From assembly GCA_947685225.1 (NCBI GenBank), contig CANTUV010000024.1, positions 50,248,001 through 50,312,000 of the forward strand: a stretch of DNA of 64,000 nucleotides, read 5' to 3'. The DNA is from Garcia nutans. Taxonomy: Eukaryota > Streptophyta > Magnoliopsida > Malpighiales > Euphorbiaceae. A program made the translations under genes and the position numbers. This document shows positions 12,661 through 23,743 of the stretch, in pieces; the first letter of the stretch is position 1; the number at the start of each line of letters is the position of its first letter. Below the pieces are notes generated by a model. It had not been told where the DNA came from. It made no database searches and saw only the letters and a list, made by a program, of their open reading frames with translations.

Positions 12661-12687
12661 CCGGGAAAGACCCGGATTTTTGTAGTG
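12661..12687 (-). repeat. CACTA right terminal inverted repeat
   Basis: Read on the minus strand it begins CACTACAAAAATCCGGGTC and continues into TTTCCCGG. It is followed by CAT, the second copy of the 3-bp target duplication. Confidence 0.9.
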
Positions 12688-13634
12688 CATATATCTGTTA
12701 AATTATATATAAATCTTATTGATAACTTACATTAATTAAATTCACAAACTATTCGCAAACTTATACAACTGTCATACAAATGTCTAAGGTATTGCCATGT
12801 GAACTATACGAAATACAATATTCATAATATTGTTATTGAACCTTTATGATGCAGTTGACTAGGAATGTAAATCTCTCACTCCGCAGTCTCAACTCGTCTT
12901 GTTTGATCTGCACATCAGAAAATAGTTCTAACATGCTAAGCAAAGCTTAGTGGTTCTTATGTATTAACAATATGTAAGAAAAATTAAAGGAAAGAGATCT
13001 AAACATTAAATAGTTTAGAAACAATGAAAAGTAGTACTTTCAGAACATTAAATAAAGGAAGTAATAAATCCATTGAACCTTGAAATACTGAACAAAATTA
13101 AATGCAAAATAAATTAATTTAACAATAACCATATAACACATTTTTTCAAAGTAGATAACTTCTTTAATTATGCCCATACATACTAAACTCAGATTCTAGG
13201 TTTGGATAATGGGTCACTGTTGGCAATTTAATGCCCACTGTATAGAATTTTGGTCAATGGCCCACTATGGCATGAATGTCCACTGAGTATGGTGACATAA
13301 AGTGTCTATTGATGGCACAGAGTGTCAACTATCACTTTGGATATCCTCCCTTCAGCTAGCCATTCAATCCTAAGCTATATCTAAAATCAGTATGATTTGA
13401 GAAATTCAATAGTTATTAATAGCATTAAATTATGCATAACACTTCAATGAAATAGTTCTTTGATCAACACTTAGTATCACACATGTTTTATCATATATCA
13501 AAATAAATCTATTACACTACTTGTTATGGTTAACTTCAAAAAGAAATCCTATAAACTTTGAGAAATTATAATTGTTACAGCTAGAATTACAAATAAAAAA
13601 AAACAAAATGTTATTTTGAGCAATTTCTTCAAAT

Positions 13635-13925
13635 GACACGCCCAGTGACATGGGCGTGTCATTGATCATGTCATAAGCTCATTCTCATAGAATTTTTGAC
13701 ATGTCCAGTGACACGGGCATGTCTCTAGCCTTGTCATTTAAGTTGCATTACAGTAGTTATGACACACCCATTGACCCGGGAGTGTCACTGGCCGTGTCAT
13801 TTATCTTTTATCACACTAGCTATGACACACCCAATGACATGGGCTTGTTATTGGTCGTGCCTTCAATGTTGAAACACAACATCGTTGACATGCCCAGTGA
13901 CAATGTCACTGGTGGTGTCAAGCAA
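13635..13925. repeat. Palindromic GACACGCCC array in D left LTR
   Basis: The first unit (13635-13660) is GACACGCCC, an 8-base spacer, then GGGCGTGTC: perfect 9-base arms. Four or five more, less perfect, units follow at roughly 70-bp spacing. The matching array in the other LTR is at 41801-42085. Confidence 0.8.
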
Positions 13926-14599
13926 AACTCTGTATTTCAAACACTTACCAACTTAATTTCCATACATCCAAATATATGATATCAATAGATCAAAACTAGT
14001 GTCTTTAATATAGAAAGAGCATATATCAAATATTTTTCATTAAAAACTCATCAAGACAGCTCAATCAATTATTTTAAACAATAAATTCATAAAAATTCAG
14101 ATAGTTGCAAATCAAAAATACATAAGCACATACCTCTTCAAACTCTTCTTTTTCTCTAATTACTTGTTGATGATCTCAACTTTTCCATCTTAATCTTCTA
14201 AAAACTTATAACTAGATATTATTTCCTCTTAGGTTTTGATCAAAGTCTTGGAAGGAAGGAAGAAAGAAGGAGTTTTGGTGGTGAAGATGGTGATGAACGT
14301 GGAAAGAAGAAAGAAGAAGAAAGAAAGAGAATTTTCTACATAAATACACCTGCCCATTCACCTATATATACAGCTTAATCTAGTATGGCCAATCTCATTT
14401 TAGTTATGGTGCACCCTGTTTCTTATCCATTCATTCTAATTTAATTTTTAATCTTGTAAAACCGTAAAAATACATAATTTCTTTAGTAAATTTTTAAGAT
14501 CCACTATTTAAATTACTTATCCATATCACTTATATCACAATTCATTATCAATTATCAATATTAAATCAAAGTTTAGTATTTATAATTTTTAACATTACA

Positions 14600-17466
14600 T
14601 TGCTCTCCCACTAAAAAAATTTTATCCTCGAAATTTACCTATTATAGATGCTTCAAATAATTGAGGGCATTGCTGTCTCATTGTCTCTTCTCTTTTCGAA
14701 GTGGCTTCTTTTATCGAATGATTTCTCCACAACACTTTTACTAAAGCAATGCACTTATTACGCAACTCCTTTATTTCACGAGCTAAGATAGCCACTAGTT
14801 CTTCTTCATAATTCAAATATGGCTGAATTTCAATGGACTATGCTTGAATCACATGTGTAGGATCTCATCTGTATCATCTAAGCATTGACACATGTAATAC
14901 ATTATGAATCTTAGCCAGTTTTGGAGGCAAAGCTAGTCAATAAGCTACTGGACCTACACGTTCAAGTATTTCATATGGCCTAATAAACCTAGGACTTAGT
15001 TTACCTTTCTTTCAGAAGTGAAGAACCTTCTTCTATGGTGATACTTTCAAAAATACCTTATCACCCACACTATATTCAATATCATGCCATTTTAAATCTG
15101 CATAAGATTTTTGTCTATCCATTGAAATTTGTAATCGACTCTTTATAAGCTTTACTTTGTCTTCAGTTTATCTTATGAGATCAGGTCCCACAAGTTTGCT
15201 TTCATTCAATTCCACCCAACACAATGGAGTTCTACACTTCCTTCCCTAAAGTGCCTCATATGGAGTTATTCCAATACTTGTTTGATAACTATTGTTATAG
15301 GTAAATTCTGCTAAAGGTAGATATTTATCCCAACTACCTTCAAAATTGATTACACAACTTCTAAGCATATCCTCAAGTACTTGTATCACCCTTTCTGATT
15401 GACATCCATCTATGGATGAAATGCAATACTAAAATGAAGTCGAGTACCCAATGCATTCTAAAAACTTTTACAAAATCTTGAAGTAAAGCGAGGGTCTCAA
15501 TATGAAATAATAGACATTGGTACTCCATGAAGCCTGACTGTCTCATTAACATACAACTCCGCAAGTCTATCCATTGAATAGTCAACTTGAATGGGAAGGA
15601 AATGAGCAAAAAATTACCCAAATTGTATCATGCTACTTTTGGGTGATCGAAAGACCAGTCAGAAAATCCATGGTGATTCTATCCCACTTCCATTCTGGTA
15701 TTGATATAGGTTACAAAAGACTCAATGGAACTTGATGTTCTACTTTGACTTGTTGACACACTAAACATCAAGTCACATATTCAGTAATATCTCTTTTCAT
15801 ACTAGGCCACCAATAGTTGGATTTCAAATTCTGGTACATCTTATTATTTTTGGGATGTACAGTATACACAATTGGGTACATCTTAGAGTTGCACCAAGAA
15901 TACACTCCTTTAGTTCCTTCTCATCAGGTACACATAATCGATCCCTATAATATACTCCACCATCTTTTGACACAACATAATCTGGCTTTTCCCCTTCATG
16001 CACTTGTTTTAAAAGTTCTAACAATTTTTTATTTTATTTTTGAGCTTCTATCACTTTTTGCCCAATGGTTGGTTCAACCCTCAATTATGCTAACATAACA
16101 CATGATATCATTTAGTTTCTTTAATTTATATATATATATAATACTATAATATTCTATATACAACATACATGCTAAAGTCTTTCGACTTAAAGCATCGGCT
16201 ACCACATTAGCTTTCCCAGGATGATAGTCAATGATACAATCATAATCCTTAATCAATTCCATCCATCTTCTCTGCCTTAAGTTTAGTTCTTTTTGTGTTG
16301 GAAAATATTTCAAACTTTTATGATCAGTGAAAATATAACACCTTTCACCATACAAGTAATGTCGTCAGATCTTAAGAGCAAATGCAATAGTAGCTAACTC
16401 CAAATCATGTGTAGGGTAATTCAATTCATGAGATTTTAATTTTCTAGAAGCATAAGCAATTACCTTACCCTCTTGCATCAATACTCAACCAAGTCCCTGA
16501 TGAGAAGCATCACTATAAATAACATAGTCTTTACTTAGAGTCGGTTGTGTCAAGATAGGTGCTTCAGTCAATGTAGCCTTCAATTTTTCAAAACTAGCTT
16601 AACACTGAGTATTCCACTGAAATTTAGTTTCTTTTTATGGAGCTTAGTTAAAGGAAGTGTTATCTTCAAAAACCCTTGCACAAATCTTCTATAGTATCCA
16701 GCCAACCTAAGGAAACTCTAGACTTCTATTATATTCTTTGGTGGCTTCTAATTCAAGATAGTCTCAATCTTACTTGGATCCACACGAATACCATTAGCTG
16801 ACACTACTTGACCTAGAAACGTCACTTCCGTCAACCAAAAATCACACTTTGATAATTTAGCATATAATTGATTCTCCCTTAGTGTCTATAGTACAATTAT
16901 CAAATCTTATTATGTTCCTCTCTATTTTTGGAATAAACCATTATATCATCAATGAAAACAACTATAAACTGGTCTAAATAGGGTTTAAAGACTCAATTCA
17001 TCAAATCTATAAAAGCTGCTGGAGCATTAGTTAAACCAAAGGGCATAACTAAAAATTCATAATGTCCATATCGAGTTCTAAAAGTTGTCTTTGGAATATC
17101 TACTCCTTTAATTTTCATCTAATAATAACCCGATTTAAGATCAATCTTAGAGAAAACACCCGCTCCTCTCAACTGATCAAATAAGTCATCAATCCTAGGT
17201 AATGGGTACTTATTCTTAATAGTCACTTTATTCAATTGTCGATAATCTATACATAATATTAAGGTATCATCCTTCTTCTTCACAAACAAAATTGGTGCGC
17301 CCCAAGGTGACACACTAGGTCTTATGAATCCTTTATCAAGCAATTCTTGGAGTTACACCTTTAATTCTTTTAATTTCGGAGGTGCCATTTTATAAGGTGG
17401 AATAGAAATTGGTGTCGTACCTGGAACTACATCAATAACAAATTCTACCTCCCTCTCTGGTAGTAT
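14600..17466 (-). pseudogene. Element D pol remnant (RT, RNase H, integrase, chromodomain)
   Basis: Read from 17466 downwards the minus strand gives an RT linker (EREVEFVIDVVPGTTPIS), an RT start with [20 protein letters not shown] and RIDDLFDQL at 17343-17119, and an RNase H/linker block with YTDHKSLKYF and VVADALSRK near 16355-16180. Below these are integrase zinc-finger and core remnants to about 15000 and a chromodomain tail at 14816-14622. Stops and frameshifts break every domain. A degenerate purine tract (14600-14611, minus strand) adjoins the LTR. The sequence is clearly more distant from A/B/E than those are from each other. Protease and gag are absent because element C and a later deletion removed that side. 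Confidence 0.85.
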
Positions 17467-19683
17467 TGTAACACCCCTATATCCCATATACGTACCAAGC
17501 ATGCTTAAACGATCGTAATATACGTATACTGAATATAGTAAATGCCACAACAAATATCTTTGTAAATAAATGAAATCAACCTCAAACATTTTAAAGAAAT
17601 CCAAAAGACACCATATATAAAAATGTTTATCAATTCACAGCGGAAGTTATTACAAATATGTTATAAATCAAAGTTTACAAAACATAGAATATATACATGA
17701 TTGGCAGCTCTTCTCTGATCTTTAAGTCCCAAAATGAACTCTTCAATGTCTACTTTCACTTGGTCTCGAAGAACTCTTAGGTTCAACTCTGTCACCTGCG
17801 CGATCAAACACTATCGTGCTAAGCCATCGGCTTAGTACTACAAAATATACCAACATTATACTTTAAGGCAATGCAATGTTACACATCTAAATTATAAAGT
17901 TAACATCGCACCTTTATATTTCATAAACCACACACATAGAAGCACATCACATTACCACATCATACTATGTTCAATGTCATAACAATATTCATATTACATC
18001 TTCATAGTTCCATTGATTTTACCATTCAAGAATCACATTATATACAAAGACAAGCATGGGCCCAAAACACTCTAATATGCCATTCAATTTTTAGAGTTAA
18101 TGCTTTGGTTTTGTTATCACATTTATCATTATCTTATACCCAACTAGGCTTCAAGGATTAGGTTCAACCAAGCTTCAAGGGGAACAAAGCATGCTAAGTA
18201 TCAACCCAACTTGGCTTCAAGAACCAACCCAACCTAGCTTCAAGGGTTGTAACATCTCAATTAGGCTTCAAGGATCAAATCCAACCTAACTTCAAGAGAT
18301 TGTTACCATAGGCATGCCACCAACAACAAAACTCTGAAAATGAATAACACATTAGACACACAATTCATTTATTATCTCATTATCAATTCCATTCTCCATC
18401 CTCATAATCAATTAGGCAAACATGCCTTATGTCTTTCAAATGATTCATCATAGCCAATCACAATGGCTTCATATCATTTCATATCTCAATTCATATTATA
18501 CATATAGCATCATTGGTATAACATTTCAAAATACATTATTTACATAACACATTACAATTCACAAGATTCATCATGCACATAATACATAACCTTGTTCATA
18601 TAGTATCATATGCATTATCAAATTTAAGTTCAATCTCAATCATGTAAGAGGAGCAAGGAAAAATCACGGTGGCCAACACACTCAAGGGACACAACCAAGC
18701 TTGTGGCCGTGTCTCTCAACCAAAAGCAACAGAATCAAACATGGGCAAGGGACACGCCGTGTCCTCTCCAAGAATCATCCAACACAGCCAAATTTCCATA
18801 GACTTGGTCGTGTCTCTCAAAAATCCTTTAGTTTGGCCATGTCTCTTCCTTGGTTTGGCCGTGTCTCTCATGTATACAAACCCTAAATATGGCTAACTCT
18901 CTTTTGATTGAATAAAGACACATTATGCACAATACAACCTCATTCAAATGGATGTAATCAATGTTATTAACACATATTCATCATAATATTCACATTAACA
19001 CTATCTCAACCATACAATCAATCACTTACCACTTCAAAACCCTAAAACCAAACATCACCCTTAACTAACCATCTTCAAACCAAAACCAACACTAATTCAA
19101 CCTTTTAACTTACAATCAATTTTAACACTTATAAACACATCTCAAACACACCTATTCATACAATCAACAATTCATAAATCACCTCAAACACCGCTTCAAA
19201 ATAACAAAGGAAAACAAGAGAGTACTTACCTTAAATGAAGAAATTTCACAAATCTCCAACTTAATCCTTTGATTCTTCCTTCAATTTGATTCTAGCATTT
19301 AGAACACCTCTCTTGCTCTCTCTTTTCTTGGATAGCAGGCACACAAATGAGAAGAAAAGAAAAATAAACACAAGTCAACTTCTTTTCTTCTTTAAATCTC
19401 CACCAAGCAATTTTAGCCAAGCAATTACCTAAATGCCCTCATCCATTTAACTTAACCTTTGTCACCTATATGCCCATTGAAATAATTTCACATCATCCCA
19501 AATAAAAATATTTTTTTCCCTTGACTCTCCATTTGACCAACATATATGTTATATATATTAACATATATACAACATATACATTCCATTAACACAATCATTT
19601 CCTTTGCAAAAACATATGTACATTAAATTCAAATCAAACAACAATTGTATTAAAACTTCTAGGGCATACATTGGGATATTACA
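17467..19683 (-). repeat. Element C 3' LTR (2217 bp)
   Basis: The LTR runs from TGTAACACCCCTATATCCC to GGGATATTACA. It closely resembles the E and F LTRs, and less closely A. Internal landmarks in order are a double hairpin at 17798-17834, CTTCAAG tandem repeats at about 18139-18300, and a GGCCGTGTCTC array at about 18685-18870. Confidence 0.9.
17798..17834. promoter_or_regulatory. Double hairpin in element C LTR
   Basis: GCGCGAT / ATCGTGC arms enclose an 8-base loop and are followed directly by TAAGCC-ATC-GGCTTA. The pair recurs in A, B, E and F LTRs at the same relative place, about 0.33-0.6 kb from the LTR 3' end. A role in RNA structure or processing is inference. Confidence 0.6.
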
Positions 19684-19696
19684 ATTCTCCCCCTCT
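19684..19696 (-). promoter_or_regulatory. Element C polypurine tract
   Basis: The minus strand reads AGAGGGGGAGAAT immediately before the LTR start TGTAATATCC. This is the position of the plus-strand primer in LTR retrotransposons. The same 13 bases occur in A, B and E. Confidence 0.85.
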
Positions 19697-19728
19697 AAAA
19701 GAAATTTCTTCCTCGAAATTACCTGATA

Positions 19729-20765
19729 TCAAGTCTGGAATAGTTGAGGATATTGATCTCGCATTGATTGCTCACTCTCCCAAGTTGCCTCTTCTCTTCC
19801 ATGATCCTTCCATAGAACCTTCACCAAAGGCACTTTCTTATTTCTCAACTCTTTTATATCACGTGTCAAGATAGCAACTGGTTCGTCTTCATATGTCAAA
19901 TCTGGACTCACTTCGATAGATTCAATTGGCAACACATGAGATGGATCCGACCTGTATCTCCTCAACATAGAAACATGGAATACATTATGGATCCTTTCTA
20001 ACTCAGGTGGCAAAGCAAGCCGATAAGCAACTGGTCCAACTCTTTCCAAAACTTCATATGGTCCAATGAAACGAGGACTCAATTTCCCTTTCCGACCGAA
20101 CCTCAAGATCTTCTTCCAAGGAGACACTTTCAAAAATACCTTATCTCCCACATTATGTCTCTCCTCTTCAAATCTGAATAAGACTTCTGTCGGTCTGAAG
20201 CTGTTTTCAACCTATCTCGAATCATTTTCACTTTCTCTTCAGTTTCTTTCACCAAATCAGGACCAATTAACTTACCTTCACCAAGTTCATTCCAACATAG
20301 AGGTGTCCTGCACCGTCTACCATACAATGCTTCGAATGGTGCCATACCAATGCTGGATTGGTGACTGTTATTGTAAGCAAATTCCACAAGTGGTAAGAAT
20401 CTATTCCAACCTCCAGAGAAATCAATGACACAGCTTCTCAACATGTCCTCGATAATTTGTATCACCCTCTCGGACTGCCCATCTGTCTGCGGATGGAAAG
20501 CAGTGCTGAAATGCAATCGAGAACCCAATGCACCATGTAAACTCTTCCAAAACCTTGAAATAAATCGGGGATCTCGATCAGACACTATAGAAATTGGGAC
20601 ACCATGCAACTTTACAATCTCATGAATATACAGCTCAGCTAACCTCTCCAAAGAGTAATCCATCTGAACCGGAAGGAAATGAGCTGATTTAGTCAACCTA
20701 TCAACAATCACCCAAATAGCATCATGCTTCCTTTGTGTCAATGGTAAACTAGACACAAAATCCAT
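19729..20765 (-). pseudogene. Element C integrase-chromodomain fragment
   Basis: The integrase core (minus strand) includes MDFVSSLPLTQ, VDRLTKSAHFLPV, VSDRDPRF and FHPQTDGQSERVIQ, so the D, D and E catalytic positions are present. A 7-bp deletion near 20151 relative to element E (LKRRDI to VGDKVF) shifts the frame. The second part continues through VSPWKKILRFGRKGKLS to a chromodomain tail (VPLVKVLWKDHGREEATWE). The N-terminal zinc-binding region lies beyond the truncation. Confidence 0.87.
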
Positions 20766-20793
20766 AACTTAGGACTGCCTAAACCTACTCTGA
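20766..20793. other. Filler DNA at a large deletion junction
   Basis: These 28 bases match neither element C integrase (ends at 20765) nor element D LTR (resumes at 20794). The junction replaces all of C's 5' half, D's gag/protease and primer-binding site, and the first 17 bases of D's right LTR. It looks like end-joining with inserted filler. Confidence 0.7.
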
Positions 20794-21214
20794 AGCCTAT
20801 ACACTTAACTACATAGAAGTAGTCACCTAACATTCACACTTAATCTACATACGTGTCTATGTATGTATTAAAGAAATAAAAAATACTTCTAAGTATTAAT
20901 GCACTTGTTAAACTTTCAAAATAACTAATACAACCAATCCTATATTACAACATATAACTGTTAAATTATACAAAACTCTTATTGATAACTTACATTAATT
21001 AAATTCACGAACTACTCTCAAACTTGTACAACTATCATACAAAAGTATAAGGTATTACCTTATGAACTATACAAAACACAATATTTACAATATTGTTATT
21101 GAACATTTATGATGCAGTTGACCAGGAACATAAATCTCTCACTCCGCAGTCTCAACTCTTCTTGTTTGATCTGCACATCAGAAAATAGTTCTAACGTGCT
21201 AAGCAAAGCTTAGT

Positions 21215-23696
21215 TGTAACACCCCTATATTCGATACATGCACACTACAAACACCACAATGTAGTATACATGCACTAAACATAGGGATGCTATGGATTTT
21301 CTTAACATTCAAAACATTTTAAACGATACCATAATCTTTCAATTGTATACATTATAGAAAAATAGGTAGTTACTTATAATACGAAACAAAATAGATATAT
21401 AGATACATTTAGTTGTTACGCAGCGGAATTTATAAAATTATTTACATATATGAAACATTTAAATCCATATTTACAAATGTGCATATATTTACATTATAAA
21501 TATTACTTTACAAAATTAAAAAGAAGTAGTACATGATTGGCAAATCTCCTCTGATCTTTAAGTTCCCAAAATCAACTCTTCACTGTCTACTCTCACTCGG
21601 TCTCGAAGAGCTCTCGGGTTCAACCCTATTACCTGCGCAATCAAACACTATCGCGCTAAGCCAACGGCTTAGTAAGACAAAATGTACTAGTGTTATGCTT
21701 TAGTGCAATGCAATGCCAATTCTCAATCCATATTATACATGTAACATCATATATGCAAGGCTAACAACATACCTTTACATTTCATATGCCTCATTAGTTA
21801 TTCATTTAACCATTCATGAACAACATTAAACAAATCATGACTCACATTAAACAAAGACAAGCATTGGGCCCAAGACACACTAATATGCCATTCAATTTTC
21901 AGAGTTAATGTTTTGGTTTTGTTATCACATTTATCAATATCATATACCCAACTAGGCTTCAAGGATTAGGTTCAACCAAGCTTCAAGGCGAGCAAAGCAT
22001 GCTAAGCATCAACCCAACTTGGCTTCAAGAACCAACCCAACCTAGCTTCAAGGGTGGTAACATCTCAATTAGGCTTCAAGGATTCAATCCAACCTAACTT
22101 CAAGAGATTGTTACACTTATTAGGCATGACACCAACAACAAACTCTGAAAATGGAATAACACATTAGCCACACAATTCATTTATTATTCAATTATCATTT
22201 CCATTTCCAATTCTCATCAACATTTAGGCAAACATGCCTTCTTTCTTTCAATTGCATCATTATAGCCAATCACAATGGCTTTGCATCATATCATTTCTTA
22301 TTTGAATCATCATAACATCTTTGATATAACATTTCAATATACATTACTCATGAAACACATTATCATTTACATTGCATAACATAATATTGTTCAATCTCAA
22401 CAATGCAATTAGGGCAAAGAACAATTTATATCATTTATAGCTTTATGATCTTCCACATCCATTTGATTAGGGCTTTCCATGCTTTAAGTATATTTAAAGT
22501 GTTTATGTTTAGGTTTAGGGACCAACCCACCTTTGAAGAACCAAAACAATACAATTAGAACAAAGAAATAAAACCCTAACCAACACATTTGAGGGACACG
22601 GGCAGCACCCTTGAGGGACACGGCCAAGCTTGTGGCCGTATCACTCAAACCAATTAGACAGTAAGCAACACGGGCAAGGGACACGGCCAAGCTTGTGGCC
22701 GTGTCTCCCAACACCAACATCCAGTAGTGAACACAGGCAATAGACACGGCTGTGTCTCCCAAAAATCCTTCCAACACGCCTAAGTTTTCTTGACTTGGCC
22801 GTGTCTCTCCTTGCTTTTGGCCGTGTCATTTGAAAACCAAGCCCTAAATGTGTCCAACAATCTTATAAATGCATTTTAACACATCATGCACAACACAAAT
22901 TCATTCAAATAGGTACACTCAACAACATAAACACATATCTTACACAATCATCACAATAATCACTTTAATAACACATTAACATCACAATTTAAACACAACC
23001 ACTTCAAAACCCTAAAAACCAACATCCTTCTCCATCTTCCAAAATCAACATCCTTCACTTCCAACAACAACACCTATTTATATTCTTAACTTAAAACCAA
23101 ATTTACACTTGAATACACAACACAACTACATCCCATCATCAATTCAACAAACCCTAATGAATTTCAAATACTACTTCAAAAGAATAAAAGAAATCAAAGG
23201 AAAAGATCTTACCTTAGTTAAAAACTTCTTGAATCAACACTTGATCACTTAATCTTTCTTCAATTTGAGTTTCACTCAACAAGATCTTCTCTTTGCCTCT
23301 TGCTTCCTTTGTCTAAGGAGGAGCCGGCCACAATGGAAAAGAAGAAGAAAATATGAAGAAGCAAAGTCAAATTTTGCTTTTAATCTCCACCAAGTGATCT
23401 TATCCAAGCAATTACCAAAATGCCCTCAATCATATAACTAACTTTTTGTCTCATATAAGCCCTTATATGTAATTGCACATTCCACATAAAATATCCTCTT
23501 ATATTGACTCTATATTTGACCAATTTATATGTTATATATATCATCATATACACAACATATACCATTCTCTCTAAACCCTAATTCTTTCCCAATTTCTTTT
23601 CTCTTGCAATTAACACATATATTCAATCCAATATAACAACAACAACAATAACAACAACATAATCAAAACTTGTAGAGCATATATGAGGATATTACA
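21215..23696 (-). repeat. Element A 3' LTR (2482 bp)
   Basis: The LTR starts TGTAACACCCCTATATTCG and ends GATATTACA. It contains the double hairpin (21635-21671), CTTCAAG repeats (about 21950-22110) and palindromic GACACGGCC units (22617-22642 and 22680-22705). Confidence 0.93.
22617..22830. repeat. Palindromic GACACGGCC array in element A 3' LTR
   Basis: Unit 2 (22680-22705) is perfect: GACACGGCC, AAGCTTGT, GGCCGTGTC. Unit 1 has one change. Half-sites GGCCGTGTCTC follow to 22830. The homologous array in the 5' LTR is near 40035-40250. Confidence 0.85.
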
Positions 23697-23709
23697 ATTC
23701 TCCCCCTCT
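23697..23709 (-). promoter_or_regulatory. Element A polypurine tract
   Basis: AGAGGGGGAGAAT on the minus strand directly abuts the 3' LTR. Confidence 0.85.
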
Positions 23710-23743
23710 AAAAAGAAAATTTCGTCCTCGAAATTACCTGATA

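Larger units (their letters stand above)
595..12687 (+). mobile_element. CACTA (En/Spm) DNA transposon, 12.1 kb
   Basis: The element begins CACTACAAAAAAG and ends with the complement of CACTACAAAAATC. It is flanked by a perfect 3-bp duplication CAT (592-594 and 12688-12690), the size expected for this superfamily. The subterminal regions (about 630-760 and 12115-12660) are dense in short repeats of the AGCGGCGGTTT / GAGGCGGTT type in both orientations. Inside are a TNP2-type transposase gene (4078-7741) and a second transposon gene (7859-11711), both on the plus strand, and a minus-strand NLR-like fragment (1895-2082). The transposase frame is broken, so the copy is probably non-autonomous today. 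A paralogous unoccupied site is present near 20955. Confidence 0.95.
416..14599 (-). repeat. Element D left (3') LTR, split by the CACTA element
   Basis: The LTR proper is 416-594 plus 12691-14599; 595-12690 is the CACTA element plus one copy of its 3-bp duplication. It starts with TG and ends with CA. It is collinear with 20794-21214 plus 41121-42739, which is how the pair was recognised. It contains an array of palindromic GACACGCCC motifs at 13635-13925 and a hairpin-like TAAGC-AAA-GCTTA near 12937-12949. Confidence 0.87.
17467..20765 (-). mobile_element. Element C: truncated Tekay-like gypsy retrotransposon
   Basis: C inserted into D between protease and RT; the 5 bases on the left are AGTAT (17462-17466). 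It retains its 3' LTR, purine tract, chromodomain and most of the integrase, then stops abruptly at 20765 inside the integrase (after MDFVSSLPLTQRKH on the minus strand). Its RNase H, RT, protease, gag and 5' LTR are missing, and no right-hand TSD survives. Confidence 0.87.

Noticed and set aside
17353..17604. Minus-strand open frame crossing 17466
   Set aside because: It joins element C LTR to element D pol by chance readthrough; only the part below 17466 is real D coding sequence.
18139..18300. Regular CTTCAAG repeats looking like a CRISPR array
   Set aside because: Repeats are short, imperfect and embedded in a plant LTR; spacer lengths vary; no cas genes; the same pattern occurs in every related LTR.
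22484..22829. Minus-strand frames in the A, E, F and C LTRs with SLAVSL repeats (also 40060-40248, 51551-51851)
   Set aside because: Produced by the GGCCGTGTCTC array; they overlap in several frames and show no codon-level conservation.
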